DNA from: Sphingomonas sp. ID1715
Lineage (GTDB): Bacteria > Pseudomonadota > Alphaproteobacteria > Sphingomonadales > Sphingomonadaceae
Direction: 5' to 3'
Length of the DNA stretch: 64,000 nt
NCBI RefSeq assembly: GCF_013044515.1
Contig: NZ_JABEPR010000002.1
Location: 682,001 to 746,000 of the forward strand
Shown: positions 1 through 9,668 of the stretch, one piece after another
Layout: each line of letters opens with the position of its first letter
Position numbering within the stretch: position 1 is the first letter of the stretch
The notes under the pieces: model-generated
Database searches by the model: none
Told to the model about the DNA's origin: nothing
The model's input: the letters and a program-made list of their open reading frames with translations, nothing else
Program-made: the position numbers and the translations under genes

Positions 1-223
1 CGAGGCAAGCTGGTGCGAGCTTGCTCGCTTCATACTCGAACGCGCCGGGATCGATACGCCGGTGGAGGCGATCACGACGGCTGATTTTCCAACGCCCGCC
101 AGGCGCCCGGCCAATTCCCGCCTATCGACGGCCAAGCTGCAGCGCGACTATGGCATTGCGCCGCGGCCATGGCAGGAGGCCGTAGGGGAAGTCGTCGACG
201 CGCTCGTAAAGGGGGAACAGTGA
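1..223 (+). CDS. rfbD: dTDP-4-dehydrorhamnose reductase, C-terminal end (5' end outside window)
   Basis: Only the last 73 codons are present, read in the frame starting at base 2. The residues [12 protein letters not shown] followed by AKLQRDYGI and PWQEAV match the C-terminal substrate-domain end of RfbD/RmlD, the NADPH reductase that makes the last step of dTDP-L-rhamnose synthesis in the cytosol. The TGA stop at 221-223 overlaps the GTG start of rfbA (GTGA), so the two genes are co-translated in a rhamnose operon whose other members lie upstream. Family assignment rests on the short tail and the neighbour; both agree. Confidence 0.85.
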   Translation, partial: EASWCELARFILERAGIDTPVEAITTADFPTPARRPANSRLSTAKLQRDYGIAPRPWQEAVGEVVDALVKGEQ

Positions 224-1089
224 AGGGCATCATCCTGGCCGGCGGCTCCGGCACGCGGCTCCATCCGGCGACGCTCGCGATCAACAAGCAGCTGCTGCCG
301 GTCTATGACAAGCCGATGATCTATTACCCGATGTCCGCCCTGATGATGGCGGGCATAAGGGACATCTTGATCATCTCATCGCCCGAGTATCTGGACAATT
401 ATAGGCGCCTGTTCGGCTCCGGAGAGCAGTTCGGGCTCGCCATCGATTACGCGGTGCAGCCCAAGCCCGAAGGTCTCGCCCAAGCCTTCCTGATCGGCGA
501 GGAATTCCTGGCCGGCGGCCCGGCTTCGCTGGTGCTCGGCGACAATATCTTCTTCGGCGCGGGGCTCGGCGCCTTGATGCAGAGCGCGCGCTCGCGGACT
601 ACCGGCGCGACGGTCTTCGCCTATCATGTCGAGGATCCGACCGCTTATGGCGTGGTCGAGCTGGACGGCGACGGCCGCGCCCTGTCGATCGAGGAAAAGC
701 CCAAGGCGCCGAAATCCAGCTGGGCAGTGACCGGCCTCTATTTCTACGACGAGCGCGTCTCGGAGTTCGCCAAGGCCGTGAAGCCGTCGCCCCGCGGCGA
801 GCTCGAGATCACCGACCTCAATCGCATCTACATGGAAGCGGGCGAGTTGTTCGTCGAGCGCATGGGTCGCGGCTTCGCCTGGCTCGACACCGGCACCCAT
901 GACAGCCTGCTCGAAGCATCGGAGTTCGTGCGCACGCTGCAGAAGCGGCAGGGCGTGCAGATCGCCAGCCTGGAGGAGATCGCCTTCCACAATGGCTGGA
1001 TCGGCACGGACGCGCTGCGCGAACGCGGGCAGATGTTCGAAAAGACGGCTTACGGCCGGGCGCTGCTGGACCTAGCCGACGGACGCTGA
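220..1089 (+). CDS. rfbA: glucose-1-phosphate thymidylyltransferase
   Basis: RfbA/RmlA condenses glucose-1-phosphate and dTTP to dTDP-glucose, the first step of dTDP-rhamnose synthesis for surface polysaccharide. The protein starts [16 protein letters not shown], the nucleotide-binding loop of the family, followed by [15 protein letters not shown] (about residues 24-38) and the GDNIFFG active-site segment. I chose the GTG at 220 because it gives 289 aa, the usual family length, and a 4-base GTGA overlap with rfbD; an in-frame ATG at 169 would add a basic low-complexity tail with no family counterpart. The 3' end overlaps the convergent nuclease gene by 18 bases. Confidence 0.95.
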   Translation: MKGIILAGGSGTRLHPATLAINKQLLPVYDKPMIYYPMSALMMAGIRDILIISSPEYLDNYRRLFGSGEQFGLAIDYAVQPKPEGLAQAFLIGEEFLAGGPASLVLGDNIFFGAGLGALMQSARSRTTGATVFAYHVEDPTAYGVVELDGDGRALSIEEKPKAPKSSWAVTGLYFYDERVSEFAKAVKPSPRGELEITDLNRIYMEAGELFVERMGRGFAWLDTGTHDSLLEASEFVRTLQKRQGVQIASLEEIAFHNGWIGTDALRERGQMFEKTAYGRALLDLADGR

Positions 1090-1506
1090 ATCGCACCAGG
1101 GTCGCCGCCGCCCCTCATATCGCCGCGCGAGTCCTTCCGCCACAAGCTGGTCGCCGACCGAGTGCCCTCCCACCAGTACGAGCCTGAGCTTGCGTCCGTA
1201 GCGATCCTCGTCCCGGCCGACGGCCTGCAGCTCGAACGGCCGCGCAAGCAGCTGTCGCAGCCGGTCGGTCGCCTGCGCGCCCAGCTGAGCCTCATAGGCG
1301 CAGCGCGACGGATGAGTTTCCGGCGTGTCGATGTCGAGAATACGAATGCGCTCGCCGGCATAGTCGAACGTATCGCCGTCGATGACGCGAACGCCCACGC
1401 TGCGCATCGGTCGTTTGCCGGGCTGAGCCGGAATGGCCTGCGCGATGACCAGCCCGGCAAGGCCTCCGCCGAGGACCATAAGGCGAAGCTGACCCGCAAT
1501 TCCCAT
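1072..1506 (-). CDS. thermonuclease-like (SNase) family secreted nuclease
   Basis: A 144-aa protein with a hydrophobic N-terminal segment (about residues 8-26, likely signal peptide or anchor) and a staphylococcal-nuclease fold. Catalytic positions are visible by comparison with SNase: VIDGDTF (Asp pair 43/45), [12 protein letters not shown] (Arg 53 or 55, Glu 63) and DRYGRKL (Arg 105). It probably cuts DNA or RNA with Ca2+ outside the cytoplasm. The C-terminus keeps a WC pair typical of this bacterial group. Its 3' end overlaps the convergent rfbA by 18 bases. Its biological substrate cannot be told from sequence. Confidence 0.85.
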   Translation of the reverse strand: MGIAGQLRLMVLGGGLAGLVIAQAIPAQPGKRPMRSVGVRVIDGDTFDYAGERIRILDIDTPETHPSRCAYEAQLGAQATDRLRQLLARPFELQAVGRDEDRYGRKLRLVLVGGHSVGDQLVAEGLARRYEGRRRPWCDSASVG

Positions 1507-1565
1507 CCCGCCTAGATGGCGCGGATGGGCTTAATCCTTGCGGAAGCCCCATGATGAAGACGGCG

Positions 1566-1805
1566 TTAAGCGGCGTAGCGCAGCGCATGGGCATAGCGGG
1601 ACTCCAGCGCGTGCTCCTCTTGGGTTTGCGGTCGCAGGAAGCTGATGCCGAGCTTGCGTCCGAACACCTGGTCTCCGCGCAGCTGGACGCGCACGTCGCG
1701 CACGCCGCACGGAAGATGATCGCGCAGCTGGCAAAGCTGCCGGATCAGAGCGTCGAGCGGTTGATTGTCGGGCAGCTCGACCAGATCGCGGATCATTCGA
1801 GACAT
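1566..1805 (-). CDS. hypothetical small protein (79 aa)
   Basis: I do not recognise the family. The reading frame is supported by a strong ribosome binding site on the minus strand, AGAGGAGGT placed 6 bases before the ATG at 1805; a further upstream in-frame ATG (1859) has no such site. The protein is soluble-looking, begins MSRMIRDLVELPDNQP and has a repeated Leu/Ile-Arg pattern (LDALIRQLCQLRDHL) consistent with an amphipathic helix, followed by a basic beta-like segment. It lies between the nuclease gene and fumC on the same strand; no function is suggested. Confidence 0.6.
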   Translation of the reverse strand: MSRMIRDLVELPDNQPLDALIRQLCQLRDHLPCGVRDVRVQLRGDQVFGRKLGISFLRPQTQEEHALESRYAHALRYAA

Positions 1806-1891
1806 CGGCACCTCCTCTTGAATGAGGCGAGTGTCTCGCGGCGATGGGTATTCGGCCAATCCAGCCTTGCTATTAAACCGATCAGCCGGGC

Positions 1892-3277
<1,386 letters not shown>

Positions 3278-3281
3278 GATC

Positions 3282-4130
3282 TCAACTCCTGGGGGTCACC
3301 GGCACATTGTCGATCAAACGCGCGGCGCCGATCCGGGCTGCAGCGAGCAGGCGCGCGGGCTGTTCGAGACTCGTCACGGGCTGCAACGTCGCGGCATCGC
3401 ACAGCGCGACATAGTCGACGGACTGGAACCCGCCCTCGATCAGGGCCGTCTCGGCCTTGGCCAAGGCTTCGGCAACATCGCCGCCGCTCTCGATTGCCGC
3501 CGCCGCCGCGCCCAGTGCCCGCGGCAAGGCGCGCGCCTGCTGCCGCTCGTCCTCGGTCAGATAGACGTTGCGCGATGATAGGGCGAGGCCATCCTCCTCG
3601 CGCTCGGTGGGCACGCCGACGATCTCGATGTTGAAATCCAGGTCCGCGACCATGCGGCGGATCACGGCGAGTTGTTGGAAATCCTTCTCGCCGAACAAGG
3701 CGATGTCGGGCCGCACCTGGTTGAACAATTTGGCAACCACGGTTGCGACCCCGTCGAAATGGCCGGGCCGCGCCGCGCCGTCCAGGCCATCGCTCACGCC
3801 AATGACGGACACGGTCGTCGCGTGCCCGGCGGGGTACATGACGTCCACGTCGGGCATCCACAGCAGGCTCACGCCCGCTTCGGACAGCATCGCCGAATCC
3901 TTGGCGGCCCGGCGGGGATAGGCGGCGAGGTCCTCGGTGGGCGCGAATTGCTTCGGATTGACGAAGACGGAAGCGACGACATGTTCCGCTCGCTTCTTCG
4001 CCTCGGCGACCAGCGCCATATGCCCGGCATGCAGCGCGCCCATGGTCGGCACGAAGGCAACCTTGCCCCCGGCGGCGCGGAGCGCGGCGATCGCTTTCCG
4101 AAGCGGCTTCAGCTGACGGATGGTTTGCAC
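3282..4130 (-). CDS. panC: pantothenate synthetase
   Basis: ATP-dependent ligase joining pantoate and beta-alanine to make pantothenate, the precursor of CoA. The 282-aa protein shows the nucleotidyl-transferase HIGH-like motif in [13 protein letters not shown] (about residues 28-40), [12 protein letters not shown], and the ATP-binding segment FGEKDFQQL, all in the usual order. It is divergent from mipZ across an 84-base gap and is followed by fumC after 4 bases. The remaining panB/panD genes are not in the window. Confidence 0.95.
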   Translation of the reverse strand: MQTIRQLKPLRKAIAALRAAGGKVAFVPTMGALHAGHMALVAEAKKRAEHVVASVFVNPKQFAPTEDLAAYPRRAAKDSAMLSEAGVSLLWMPDVDVMYPAGHATTVSVIGVSDGLDGAARPGHFDGVATVVAKLFNQVRPDIALFGEKDFQQLAVIRRMVADLDFNIEIVGVPTEREEDGLALSSRNVYLTEDERQQARALPRALGAAAAAIESGGDVAEALAKAETALIEGGFQSVDYVALCDAATLQPVTSLEQPARLLAAARIGAARLIDNVPVTPRS

Positions 4131-4142
4131 GGTGACTCTTGG

Positions 4143-4162
4143 ATGGGTATGGCTTGACCCAT
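4143..4162. promoter_or_regulatory. inverted repeat between divergent panC and mipZ
   Basis: In the 84-base gap between the two divergent starts, ATGGGT (4143-4148) and ACCCAT (4157-4162) form a 6-bp inverted repeat with an 8-base centre. It could be an operator or a leader hairpin for panC, whose start lies just to the left. The arms are short and no regulator is suggested, so this is only a position to note. Confidence 0.2.
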
Positions 4163-4214
4163 TAGGGGCGCGCGCGCTCCCCGATCAAGTAACAGAGTGA
4201 AGGATCGCCGCTTC

Positions 4215-5000
4215 ATGGCTGCGCACGGTGCCCATGTCATTGTTTTCGCGAACGAAAAAGGAGGCACAGGCAAGTCGACGACGGCCGTGCACGTGGCTGT
4301 CGCGCTGGCGGCGCAGGGCCATTCCGTTGCCGCGCTCGACCTCGATCACCGCCAGCGCACGCTCGCCCGTTACCTGGAGAATCGCGCGGCGACGATGAAG
4401 CGTCGAAACGTGGAGCTTCCCCAGCCCCGCTATGCGGTCGTGGACGGCTCGAGCGAGGAGGCGTTCGACGCCAAGCTGCTCGAAGCAGCGGCCGACGCCG
4501 AGTTTGTCGTGATCGACACGCCCGGCCGCGACGACCCGATCGCCCGCCGCGCGGCGACGCGGGCCAACACGCTCGTCACGCCGATGAACGACAGCTTCGT
4601 CGACTTCGACCTGATCGGTCAGGTCGATGCGGAAACCTACAAGGTCAGTCGGCCGAGCTTCTATTCCGAGCTGATCTGGGACGCGCGCAAGGCACGGGCG
4701 AAGACGGACGGGGCCACGATCGACTGGATCGTGCTGAGGAACCGCATGCAGCATATCGAGGCGCGCAACATGCGCCGGGTCGGCGAAGCACTGATCGCGC
4801 TGTCGAAGCGCGTCGGCTTCCGCATCATCCCGGGCTTGGGTGAGCGCGTCATCTACCGCGAGCTCTTTCCGTCCGGACTGACCATGCTCGATATCGGCCA
4901 GATTCCGGACATCGGCCTCGGCCATGTCGCGGCGCGGCAGGAACTGCGCGAGCTCGTCTCCGGCCTGTCGCTGCCCGAACGGATCGGCGCCGCCGCCTGA
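4215..5000 (+). CDS. mipZ: MipZ-type ParA ATPase, division-plane positioning
   Basis: A 261-aa P-loop ATPase. It has the deviant Walker A KGGTGKST at about residues 15-22, the LDLDHRQRTLARYLENR segment that is characteristic of MipZ rather than of plasmid ParA or Soj, and the VIDTPGRDDP switch region. In Caulobacter, MipZ binds the ParB-origin complex, forms a bipolar gradient and inhibits FtsZ assembly away from midcell; the same role is inferred here. I chose the ATG at 4215 over a GTG at 4197 because it leaves the P-loop near the N-terminus and has GAAGGA 10 bases upstream. The TGA overlaps the next ATG (TGATG). Confidence 0.88.
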   Translation: MAAHGAHVIVFANEKGGTGKSTTAVHVAVALAAQGHSVAALDLDHRQRTLARYLENRAATMKRRNVELPQPRYAVVDGSSEEAFDAKLLEAAADAEFVVIDTPGRDDPIARRAATRANTLVTPMNDSFVDFDLIGQVDAETYKVSRPSFYSELIWDARKARAKTDGATIDWIVLRNRMQHIEARNMRRVGEALIALSKRVGFRIIPGLGERVIYRELFPSGLTMLDIGQIPDIGLGHVAARQELRELVSGLSLPERIGAAA

Positions 5001-5275
5001 TGCTGAAGCTGCTGGTCGTTGCGGGCGTCATCGTCTGGCTGCTCTTCTGGCTGAAAGGCAATCAGCAGCGTCGCCGCGACTTCATGCCGCTCAGCGAAGC
5101 CCGCGCCCTGCTCGGCGTCGGCGACACCGACGATGCGGAGACCATTCGCGCCGCGCATCGCCGGATCATCGCCCGCGTCCATCCGGACAGCGGCGGCACG
5201 CCCGAACTCGCGCGCCGCACCAATCTCGCCCGCGACATCCTCCTCGCGGAACTTGCCCGCGACCGTAACGATTAA
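5000..5275 (+). CDS. membrane-anchored J-domain protein
   Basis: A 91-aa protein with one N-terminal transmembrane segment (about residues 3-18, LKLLVVAGVIVWLLFWL) followed by a short J domain with the HPD motif at 61-63, in RRIIARVHPDSGG. J domains stimulate the ATPase of Hsp70/DnaK. The layout, a single membrane helix then a C-terminal J domain, resembles Tim14/Pam18 and the bacterial DnaJ-like membrane proteins. Its start codon overlaps the mipZ stop as TGATG, so translation is coupled to mipZ. Whether it serves division, secretion or general folding is unknown. Confidence 0.8.
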   Translation: MLKLLVVAGVIVWLLFWLKGNQQRRRDFMPLSEARALLGVGDTDDAETIRAAHRRIIARVHPDSGGTPELARRTNLARDILLAELARDRND

Positions 5276-5284
5276 GCCCCATCT

Positions 5285-5366
5285 GGTTCGGCCTGAGCTT
5301 GTCGAAGGCCTCCCTTCTTCTTACCGCTGCAAGAAAGGGAGGGCTTCGACAGGCTCAGCCCGAACC
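5285..5366. repeat. imperfect inverted repeat, REP-like (family A)
   Basis: Two arms of about 32 bases face each other: 5285-5316 beginning GGTTCGGCCTGAGCTTGTCG and 5335-5366 ending in the near-complement. The core GGCTGAGCCTGTCGAAG is a common dispersed element in sphingomonad and other proteobacterial genomes. It fills the gap between the J-domain gene and the phosphomannomutase and could fold into a long hairpin that works as a terminator or protects the 3' end. Confidence 0.75.
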
Positions 5367-5391
5367 ATTTTTGGGAACAGCTGGAGCAATA

Positions 5392-6780
5392 ATGACCTAC
5401 GCATTCCACCCGACATCCCTGCGCGAGTACGACATTCGCGGCGTGATCGGCGAGACGCTCGGCGCCGATGACGCCCGCGCGATCGGCCGCGGCTTCGCGA
5501 CCTTGCTGCGCCGCGCCGGCGGTACGCGCGTGGCGGTCGGCTGGGACGGGCGCGACAGTTCGCCGATGCTGGCCGACGCATTGGTCGAGGGGCTGACGCG
5601 CAGCGGCTGCGACGTGGTGCGGGTCGGCCTCGGCCCGACGCCGATGCTCTATTACGCCGAAGCGGTGCTCGAAGTGGACGGCGGCATCATGATCACCGGC
5701 AGCCACAATCCGCCGAGCTACAATGGCTTCAAGATGGTGTTTCAGCATCGTCCCTTCTTCGGCGCCGACATCCAGACCATCGGGCAGCTCGCCGCGGACG
5801 GCGATTGGGAAGAGGCCGAGGAGATCGGGCAGGTCACCGAGTTCGACATCCTCGACCAATATGTGCAGCGCCTGACCGCCGGCTATCAGGGCGGCGCCTT
5901 CCGCGTCGGCTGGGATGCCGGCAATGGCGCCGCGGGTCCGGCGCTCGAAAAGCTCGTCCAGTTGCTGCCGGGCGAGCATCACACGCTCTTCACCGACGTC
6001 GACTCGCGCTTTCCCAACCACCATCCCGATCCGACCGAGGAGAAGAACCTCGAACATCTGCGCGCCCTCGTGCGCGACAAGGGCCTCGACTTCGGCATTG
6101 CCTTCGATGGCGACGGCGACCGGATCGGCGCGATCGACAGCGAGGGCCGGGTGATCTGGGGCGACCAGTTGCTCGGCATCCTGGCCGAGCCGGTGCTGAA
6201 GGCAGAGCCCGGCGCCACCATCATCGGCGACGTCAAGGCGTCACAGGCGCTCTACGACCGCATCGCCGAACTCGGCGGCACGCCGCTCATGTGGAAGACG
6301 GGGCACAGCCACATCAAGTCCAAGATGAAGGAGATCGGCTCCCCGCTCGGCGGGGAGATGAGCGGCCACATCTTCTTCAAGCATGAATATTATGGTTTCG
6401 ACGACGCGCTCTATGCGGCGGTGCGGCTGCTCGGCGCAGTGCGCCTGTCGGGCAAGTCGCTGACCCAGCTCAAGTCCGAGATGCCGGTGATGGTCAACAC
6501 GCCCGAGCTTCGCTTCCAGGTGGACGAGACGCGCAAGTTCGCGGTGGTGGACGAAGTGCTCGATCGCCTCGAGGCGAGCGGCGCCGAGGTCAACCGCACC
6601 GACGGCGCGCGGGTGAACACCGCCGACGGCTGGTGGCTGCTGCGCGCGTCCAACACCCAGGACGTGCTGGTCGCGCGCGCGGAGGCGCGGGATCAGGCCG
6701 GGCTCGACCGGCTGGTCGCGCAGATCGACGAGCAACTCGCCGCGTCAGGGATCATCCGGGGACCGCAGGCGGGGCACTAG
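5392..6780 (+). CDS. pgmG: phosphomannomutase/phosphoglucomutase
   Basis: Bifunctional hexose phosphomutase (462 aa) converting mannose-6-P and glucose-6-P to their 1-phosphates for surface-polysaccharide precursors. The catalytic phosphoserine loop ITGSHNPPSYNG (Ser 104), the metal loop AFDGDGDRIGAID, the sugar loop GGEMSGHIFF and the C-terminal phosphate-binding RASNTQDVL are all present in family order. The ATG at 5392 has GGAG 7 bases upstream and follows the inverted repeat directly; earlier in-frame starts fall inside the repeat. PMM/PGM of this type supplies gellan-like polymers in Sphingomonas, which fits the rhamnose genes at the start of the window. Confidence 0.92.
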   Translation: MTYAFHPTSLREYDIRGVIGETLGADDARAIGRGFATLLRRAGGTRVAVGWDGRDSSPMLADALVEGLTRSGCDVVRVGLGPTPMLYYAEAVLEVDGGIMITGSHNPPSYNGFKMVFQHRPFFGADIQTIGQLAADGDWEEAEEIGQVTEFDILDQYVQRLTAGYQGGAFRVGWDAGNGAAGPALEKLVQLLPGEHHTLFTDVDSRFPNHHPDPTEEKNLEHLRALVRDKGLDFGIAFDGDGDRIGAIDSEGRVIWGDQLLGILAEPVLKAEPGATIIGDVKASQALYDRIAELGGTPLMWKTGHSHIKSKMKEIGSPLGGEMSGHIFFKHEYYGFDDALYAAVRLLGAVRLSGKSLTQLKSEMPVMVNTPELRFQVDETRKFAVVDEVLDRLEASGAEVNRTDGARVNTADGWWLLRASNTQDVLVARAEARDQAGLDRLVAQIDEQLAASGIIRGPQAGH

Positions 6781-6790
6781 CCGTCGTGCC

Positions 6791-6877
6791 GCTCGTCCTG
6801 AGCGAAGCGCGAAGCGCGTAGTCGAAGGGCGCTGCCACCGACCGGAGCAGCGCCCCTCGACTTCGCTCGGGACGGGC
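6791..6877. repeat. inverted repeat between convergent genes
   Basis: Arms at 6791-6834 (containing CGTCCTGAGCGAAG and GTCGAAGGGCGCTG) and 6848-6877 (CAGCGCCCCTCGACTTCGCT then CGGGACGGGC) pair around a short loop, with an unpaired GCGCGAAGCGCG block in the left arm. It lies between the convergent stops of the phosphomannomutase gene and nusB, where it may act as a bidirectional terminator without an obvious T run. Confidence 0.65.
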
Positions 6878-6890
6878 GATCCTTTGATCG

Positions 6891-7343
6891 TTAGGAGCGA
6901 ACGTCCTTCGCCACCGCGTCCAGCAGGCCGTTCACGAAGCTCGTCTCGCGCTTCTCGTAAAATGCGTGCGCCACGTCGACATATTCGCTGATCACGCTGC
7001 CGACCGGCACGTCGGCGCGGGCGAGCAGTTCGTAGGTGCCTGCGCGCAGGATTTGGCGCATCGGACGGTCCAGCCGCTCCAGGCTCCAGCCCTTGGCGAG
7101 CTTGGCGCCGATCAGCCGGTCGATCTCCGCGCGGCGGGAATCCACGCCCTTCACCAGATCGTCGAAGAACGGGACCTCGGCATCGGCATATTCGACGTCC
7201 TCGATCGTCGCACCGAGCCGATGATGATGGAATTCGTGCAGCAACGCGGGAACGGAGGTCTGCTCCATTTCCTGCTGATATAGCGCCTGCACCGCGGCAA
7301 GGCGCGCGGCGGAACGGGATCGGGAGCGGGCGGTCTGGTTCAT
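6891..7343 (-). CDS. nusB: transcription antitermination factor NusB
   Basis: NusB binds boxA RNA with NusE (S10) to let RNA polymerase read through rRNA operons. The 150-aa protein is all helical in character and has the conserved RSAARLAAVQALYQQE start and the ISEYVDVAHAF and FVNGLLDAVAKD C-terminal helices. The start at 7343 makes a 4-base ATGA overlap with the hisD stop; a longer frame exists but runs inside hisD. In other bacteria nusB usually follows ribE/ribH; here it is coupled to histidine genes. Confidence 0.95.
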   Translation of the reverse strand: MNQTARSRSRSAARLAAVQALYQQEMEQTSVPALLHEFHHHRLGATIEDVEYADAEVPFFDDLVKGVDSRRAEIDRLIGAKLAKGWSLERLDRPMRQILRAGTYELLARADVPVGSVISEYVDVAHAFYEKRETSFVNGLLDAVAKDVRS

Positions 7344-8614
7344 GATCTCAATCTGAGTGCGACCGAACGGGCATGGGCGGGAAGCCCCTCCGCCTCGGCC
7401 AGGGCGATGGCTGCGGGCCCAACTGTGCCGAGCGCCTCGCGGTTGCAACCCAGAAAGCTCGTCCGCTTCATGAAGTCGAGCACGCTCAGGCCCGAGGCGA
7501 AGCGCGCGCGACGTCCGGTCGGCAGCACATGGTTCGGGCCACCCAGATAATCGCCGATCGCCTCGGGCGTATGCCGGCCGAGGAAGATCGAGCCGGCATG
7601 ACGCACCGCCCGGAACAACGGCTCGGGATCCTCGACCGCAAGCTCGAGATGCTCGGGCGCGAGCCGGTCTAGCAGCGGAGCAGCGTCGAGCAGGTCGCGG
7701 ACCAGAACCACGGCGCCATTCGCCTCCCAGCTTTCGCGAGCAACGGGTGACAGATCGGCGAGCTGCCGCTCGACCGCTTCGACCACACGCTCGGCGAAGT
7801 CACCGTCGTCCGTGATCAGGATCGACTGGCTGGTCGGGTCATGCTCGGCCTGGCTGAGCAGGTCGGCTGCGATCCATTCGGGATCGTTCGCCGCGTCGGC
7901 GACCACCAGGATCTCGGACGGCCCCGCGACCATGTCGATGCCGACGACGCCATAGAGCTGGCGCTTGGCCTCGGCGACCCAGGCATTGCCCGGACCGACG
8001 ATCACATCCACCGGCCGGATGCGCTCCGTGCCATAGGCCAGTGCGGCGATCGCCTGCGCCCCGCCGGCGCGCCAGATCTCCTCGATGCCGACCAGCGCAG
8101 CCGCGGCGAGCACCAGCGGGTTTACCTCTCCATTCGGGGTCGGTGTCACCATCGCCAGCCGCTGCACGCCCGCGACCTTGGCGGGGATGGCGTTCATCAG
8201 CAGCGAGCTGGGATAGGCGGCCCGTCCGCCGGGCACATAGAGCCCCGCCGCCTCGACCGGCGTCCAGCGCGCGCCGACCCGGATGCCGAGCGCATCCACC
8301 TCGTCCCGGTCCGCCGGCCGCTGCTTTTCGTGATAGGCAGTGATGCGCTCGACCGCGAGTTCGAGCGCTTGCCGCAGCGGCGGCGCGAGCGCCTCCAGCG
8401 CGGCCCGACATTCGTCGGGATCGACGGGGTCGCGCAGATCGTGTCCGTCGAAGCGCTGCGTATAGTCGTGCAACGCGGCGTCACCTTCATCCCGCACACG
8501 CGCGAGGATCGCCGCCACGTCGCGGGAGACATCGCTGTCCGCCTCGCGCCGCGCATTCACCAGCGCTTCGAAGCGGGTCGTGAAGTCAGTATCGCTAGTG
8601 CTCAGCCTTAGCAC
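7340..8614 (-). CDS. hisD: histidinol dehydrogenase
   Basis: Zn2+-dependent, NAD+-linked enzyme for the last two oxidations of histidine synthesis (histidinol to histidine). Conserved stretches include AGLYVPGGRAAYPSS, VGPGNAWVAEAKR, and DMVAGPSEILVV, and the metal and substrate histidines in LLSQAEHDP and NHVLPT. I chose the GTG at 8614 (424 aa, normal length, GAGGGGGG upstream); the frame is open for 44 more codons but those are encoded by the repeat between hisG and hisD. The stop overlaps the nusB start. Confidence 0.93.
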   Translation of the reverse strand: MLRLSTSDTDFTTRFEALVNARREADSDVSRDVAAILARVRDEGDAALHDYTQRFDGHDLRDPVDPDECRAALEALAPPLRQALELAVERITAYHEKQRPADRDEVDALGIRVGARWTPVEAAGLYVPGGRAAYPSSLLMNAIPAKVAGVQRLAMVTPTPNGEVNPLVLAAAALVGIEEIWRAGGAQAIAALAYGTERIRPVDVIVGPGNAWVAEAKRQLYGVVGIDMVAGPSEILVVADAANDPEWIAADLLSQAEHDPTSQSILITDDGDFAERVVEAVERQLADLSPVARESWEANGAVVLVRDLLDAAPLLDRLAPEHLELAVEDPEPLFRAVRHAGSIFLGRHTPEAIGDYLGGPNHVLPTGRRARFASGLSVLDFMKRTSFLGCNREALGTVGPAAIALAEAEGLPAHARSVALRLRS

Positions 8615-8628
8615 AGCGCCCCCCTCAC

Positions 8629-8704
8629 CCGTTCGTTTCGAGCGCAGTCGAGAAACCATGCGTGCGCCTGAAACGCGCTTCTCGACTGCGGTCGAAGCGA
8701 ACGG
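8629..8704. repeat. inverted repeat, family B, between hisG and hisD
   Basis: Left arm 8629-8656 (begins CCGTTCGTTTCGAGCGCAGT) and right arm ending at 8704 (CGACTGCGGTCGAAGCGAACGG) are imperfect complements and could form a long hairpin in the hisG-hisD transcript. A copy with nearly the same arms lies at 34774-34845. The element starts 15 bases upstream of the hisD GTG and ends 17 bases inside the hisG coding end region (hisG stop is at 8721), so it occupies almost the entire gap. Confidence 0.75.
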
Positions 8705-8720
8705 AGCTTGATGGGACTGG

Positions 8721-9371
8721 TCATTCCACCGCCGCCCGAAAGGCATCGATCAGCGGCGCGATCTGGGCCGAGCGCATCTTGAATGCCGCGCGATTGGCGA
8801 TGAGGCGAGCGCTGACCTGCGCGATTACTTCGACTTCGACGAGGCCATTCTCCTTGAGCGTGCGGCCCGACGACACCAGGTCGACGATTCGGCTCGACAG
8901 GCCCAGCAAGGGCGCCAGTTCCATCGCCCCGTTGAGCTTGACGCACTCCGCCTGCACCCCGCGCGCCTCGAAATGGCGCCGCGTCAGCGCCGGATATTTG
9001 GTCGCGACGCGAACATGGCTCCATTCGCGGGGATCGTCGGAGGCGGCGAGTTCCGCCGGCTCGGCGACCGAAATCCGGCAATGGCCGATGCCCAGGTCGA
9101 CCGGCGCATAGAGTTCGGAATAGTCGAACTCCTCCAGCACGTCCGAGCCGACGATCCCCAGCTGCGCGGCCCCGTGCGCCACGAAAGTCGCGACATCGAA
9201 GGCCCGCACGCGGATCAGCGAAATATCGGGGCGATTGGTCGCGAAGCGTAGCGCGCGGCTGCCTTCATCGGAAAACGCCCGCTCCGGCTCGATCCCGGCG
9301 CGGGCCAGCAACGGCAGCGCTTCCTCGAGGATGCGGCCCTTGGGCACAGCGATGATGACAGGATCGGCCAT
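8721..9371 (-). CDS. hisG: ATP phosphoribosyltransferase, short form
   Basis: First, committed step of histidine synthesis: ATP plus PRPP to phosphoribosyl-ATP. At 216 aa it is the short HisG form, which lacks the C-terminal regulatory ACT-like domain and works in a hetero-octamer with HisZ; hisZ is not in this window. Recognisable parts are [16 protein letters not shown] at the N-terminus, [10 protein letters not shown], and the PRPP loop in [15 protein letters not shown]. There is no purine-rich ribosome site before the ATG; instead a GC-rich hairpin (9373-9398) stands there. Confidence 0.95.
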   Translation of the reverse strand: MADPVIIAVPKGRILEEALPLLARAGIEPERAFSDEGSRALRFATNRPDISLIRVRAFDVATFVAHGAAQLGIVGSDVLEEFDYSELYAPVDLGIGHCRISVAEPAELAASDDPREWSHVRVATKYPALTRRHFEARGVQAECVKLNGAMELAPLLGLSSRIVDLVSSGRTLKENGLVEVEVIAQVSARLIANRAAFKMRSAQIAPLIDAFRAAVE

Positions 9372-9372
9372 T

Positions 9373-9398
9373 GGGCGGCGGCTTTATCGGTGCCGCCC
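9373..9398 (-). promoter_or_regulatory. hairpin directly upstream of hisG start
   Basis: On the minus strand GGGCGGC (9398-9392) and GCCGCCC (9379-9373) pair across a 12-base loop, one base before the hisG ATG. There is no following T run, so it is not a classical terminator, and no histidine-rich leader peptide is visible upstream, so classical his attenuation is not supported. It replaces the usual Shine-Dalgarno position. Confidence 0.35.
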
Positions 9399-9409
9399 GG
9401 AGCGGGCAA

Positions 9410-9637
9410 CTAGCGGCGCGGTTTCGCCGTGTTCATCACGATCTGGTTGGTGACGGAACGGCAGCTTGCCATCAGCTCGGGATAGTCGAGGTCGCCATTC
9501 TTGATGAGTTCGGCCTGGGCGGCCTGCTGGCACGAGGCGAGGCTCTCGTAACGCGTCTCGACCAGGCGCGCCTCGGCGCACTGATATTGGCCGTCGCCGC
9601 AGCCCATGATCGCCATCACATAAACGAACGGACCCAT
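9410..9637 (-). CDS. hypothetical small cysteine-containing protein (75 aa)
   Basis: I do not recognise the family. The frame has a good ribosome site, GGAGGAG 7 bases before the ATG at 9637 (the preceding GTG is closer and less likely). The protein has a hydrophobic start (MGPFVYVMAIMGCGDG), possibly a short signal or membrane anchor, and four cysteines (in MGCGDG, QYQCAE, LASCQQA, MASCRSV) that could form two disulphides in the periplasm. It is upstream of hisG on the same strand and divergent from the exporter gene. Confidence 0.65.
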   Translation of the reverse strand: MGPFVYVMAIMGCGDGQYQCAEARLVETRYESLASCQQAAQAELIKNGDLDYPELMASCRSVTNQIVMNTAKPRR

Positions 9638-9668
9638 CACCGCGCTCCTCCGAGCGACTCAACCCATG

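Noticed and set aside
7340-8746. Longer HisD with 44 extra N-terminal residues
   Set aside because: The extension is encoded by the family B repeat and has no counterpart in HisD; the GTG at 8614 with a purine-rich site gives normal length.
9373-9640. Histidine-operon attenuator with leader peptide
   Set aside because: No run of His codons and no terminator/antiterminator pair; only one GC hairpin.
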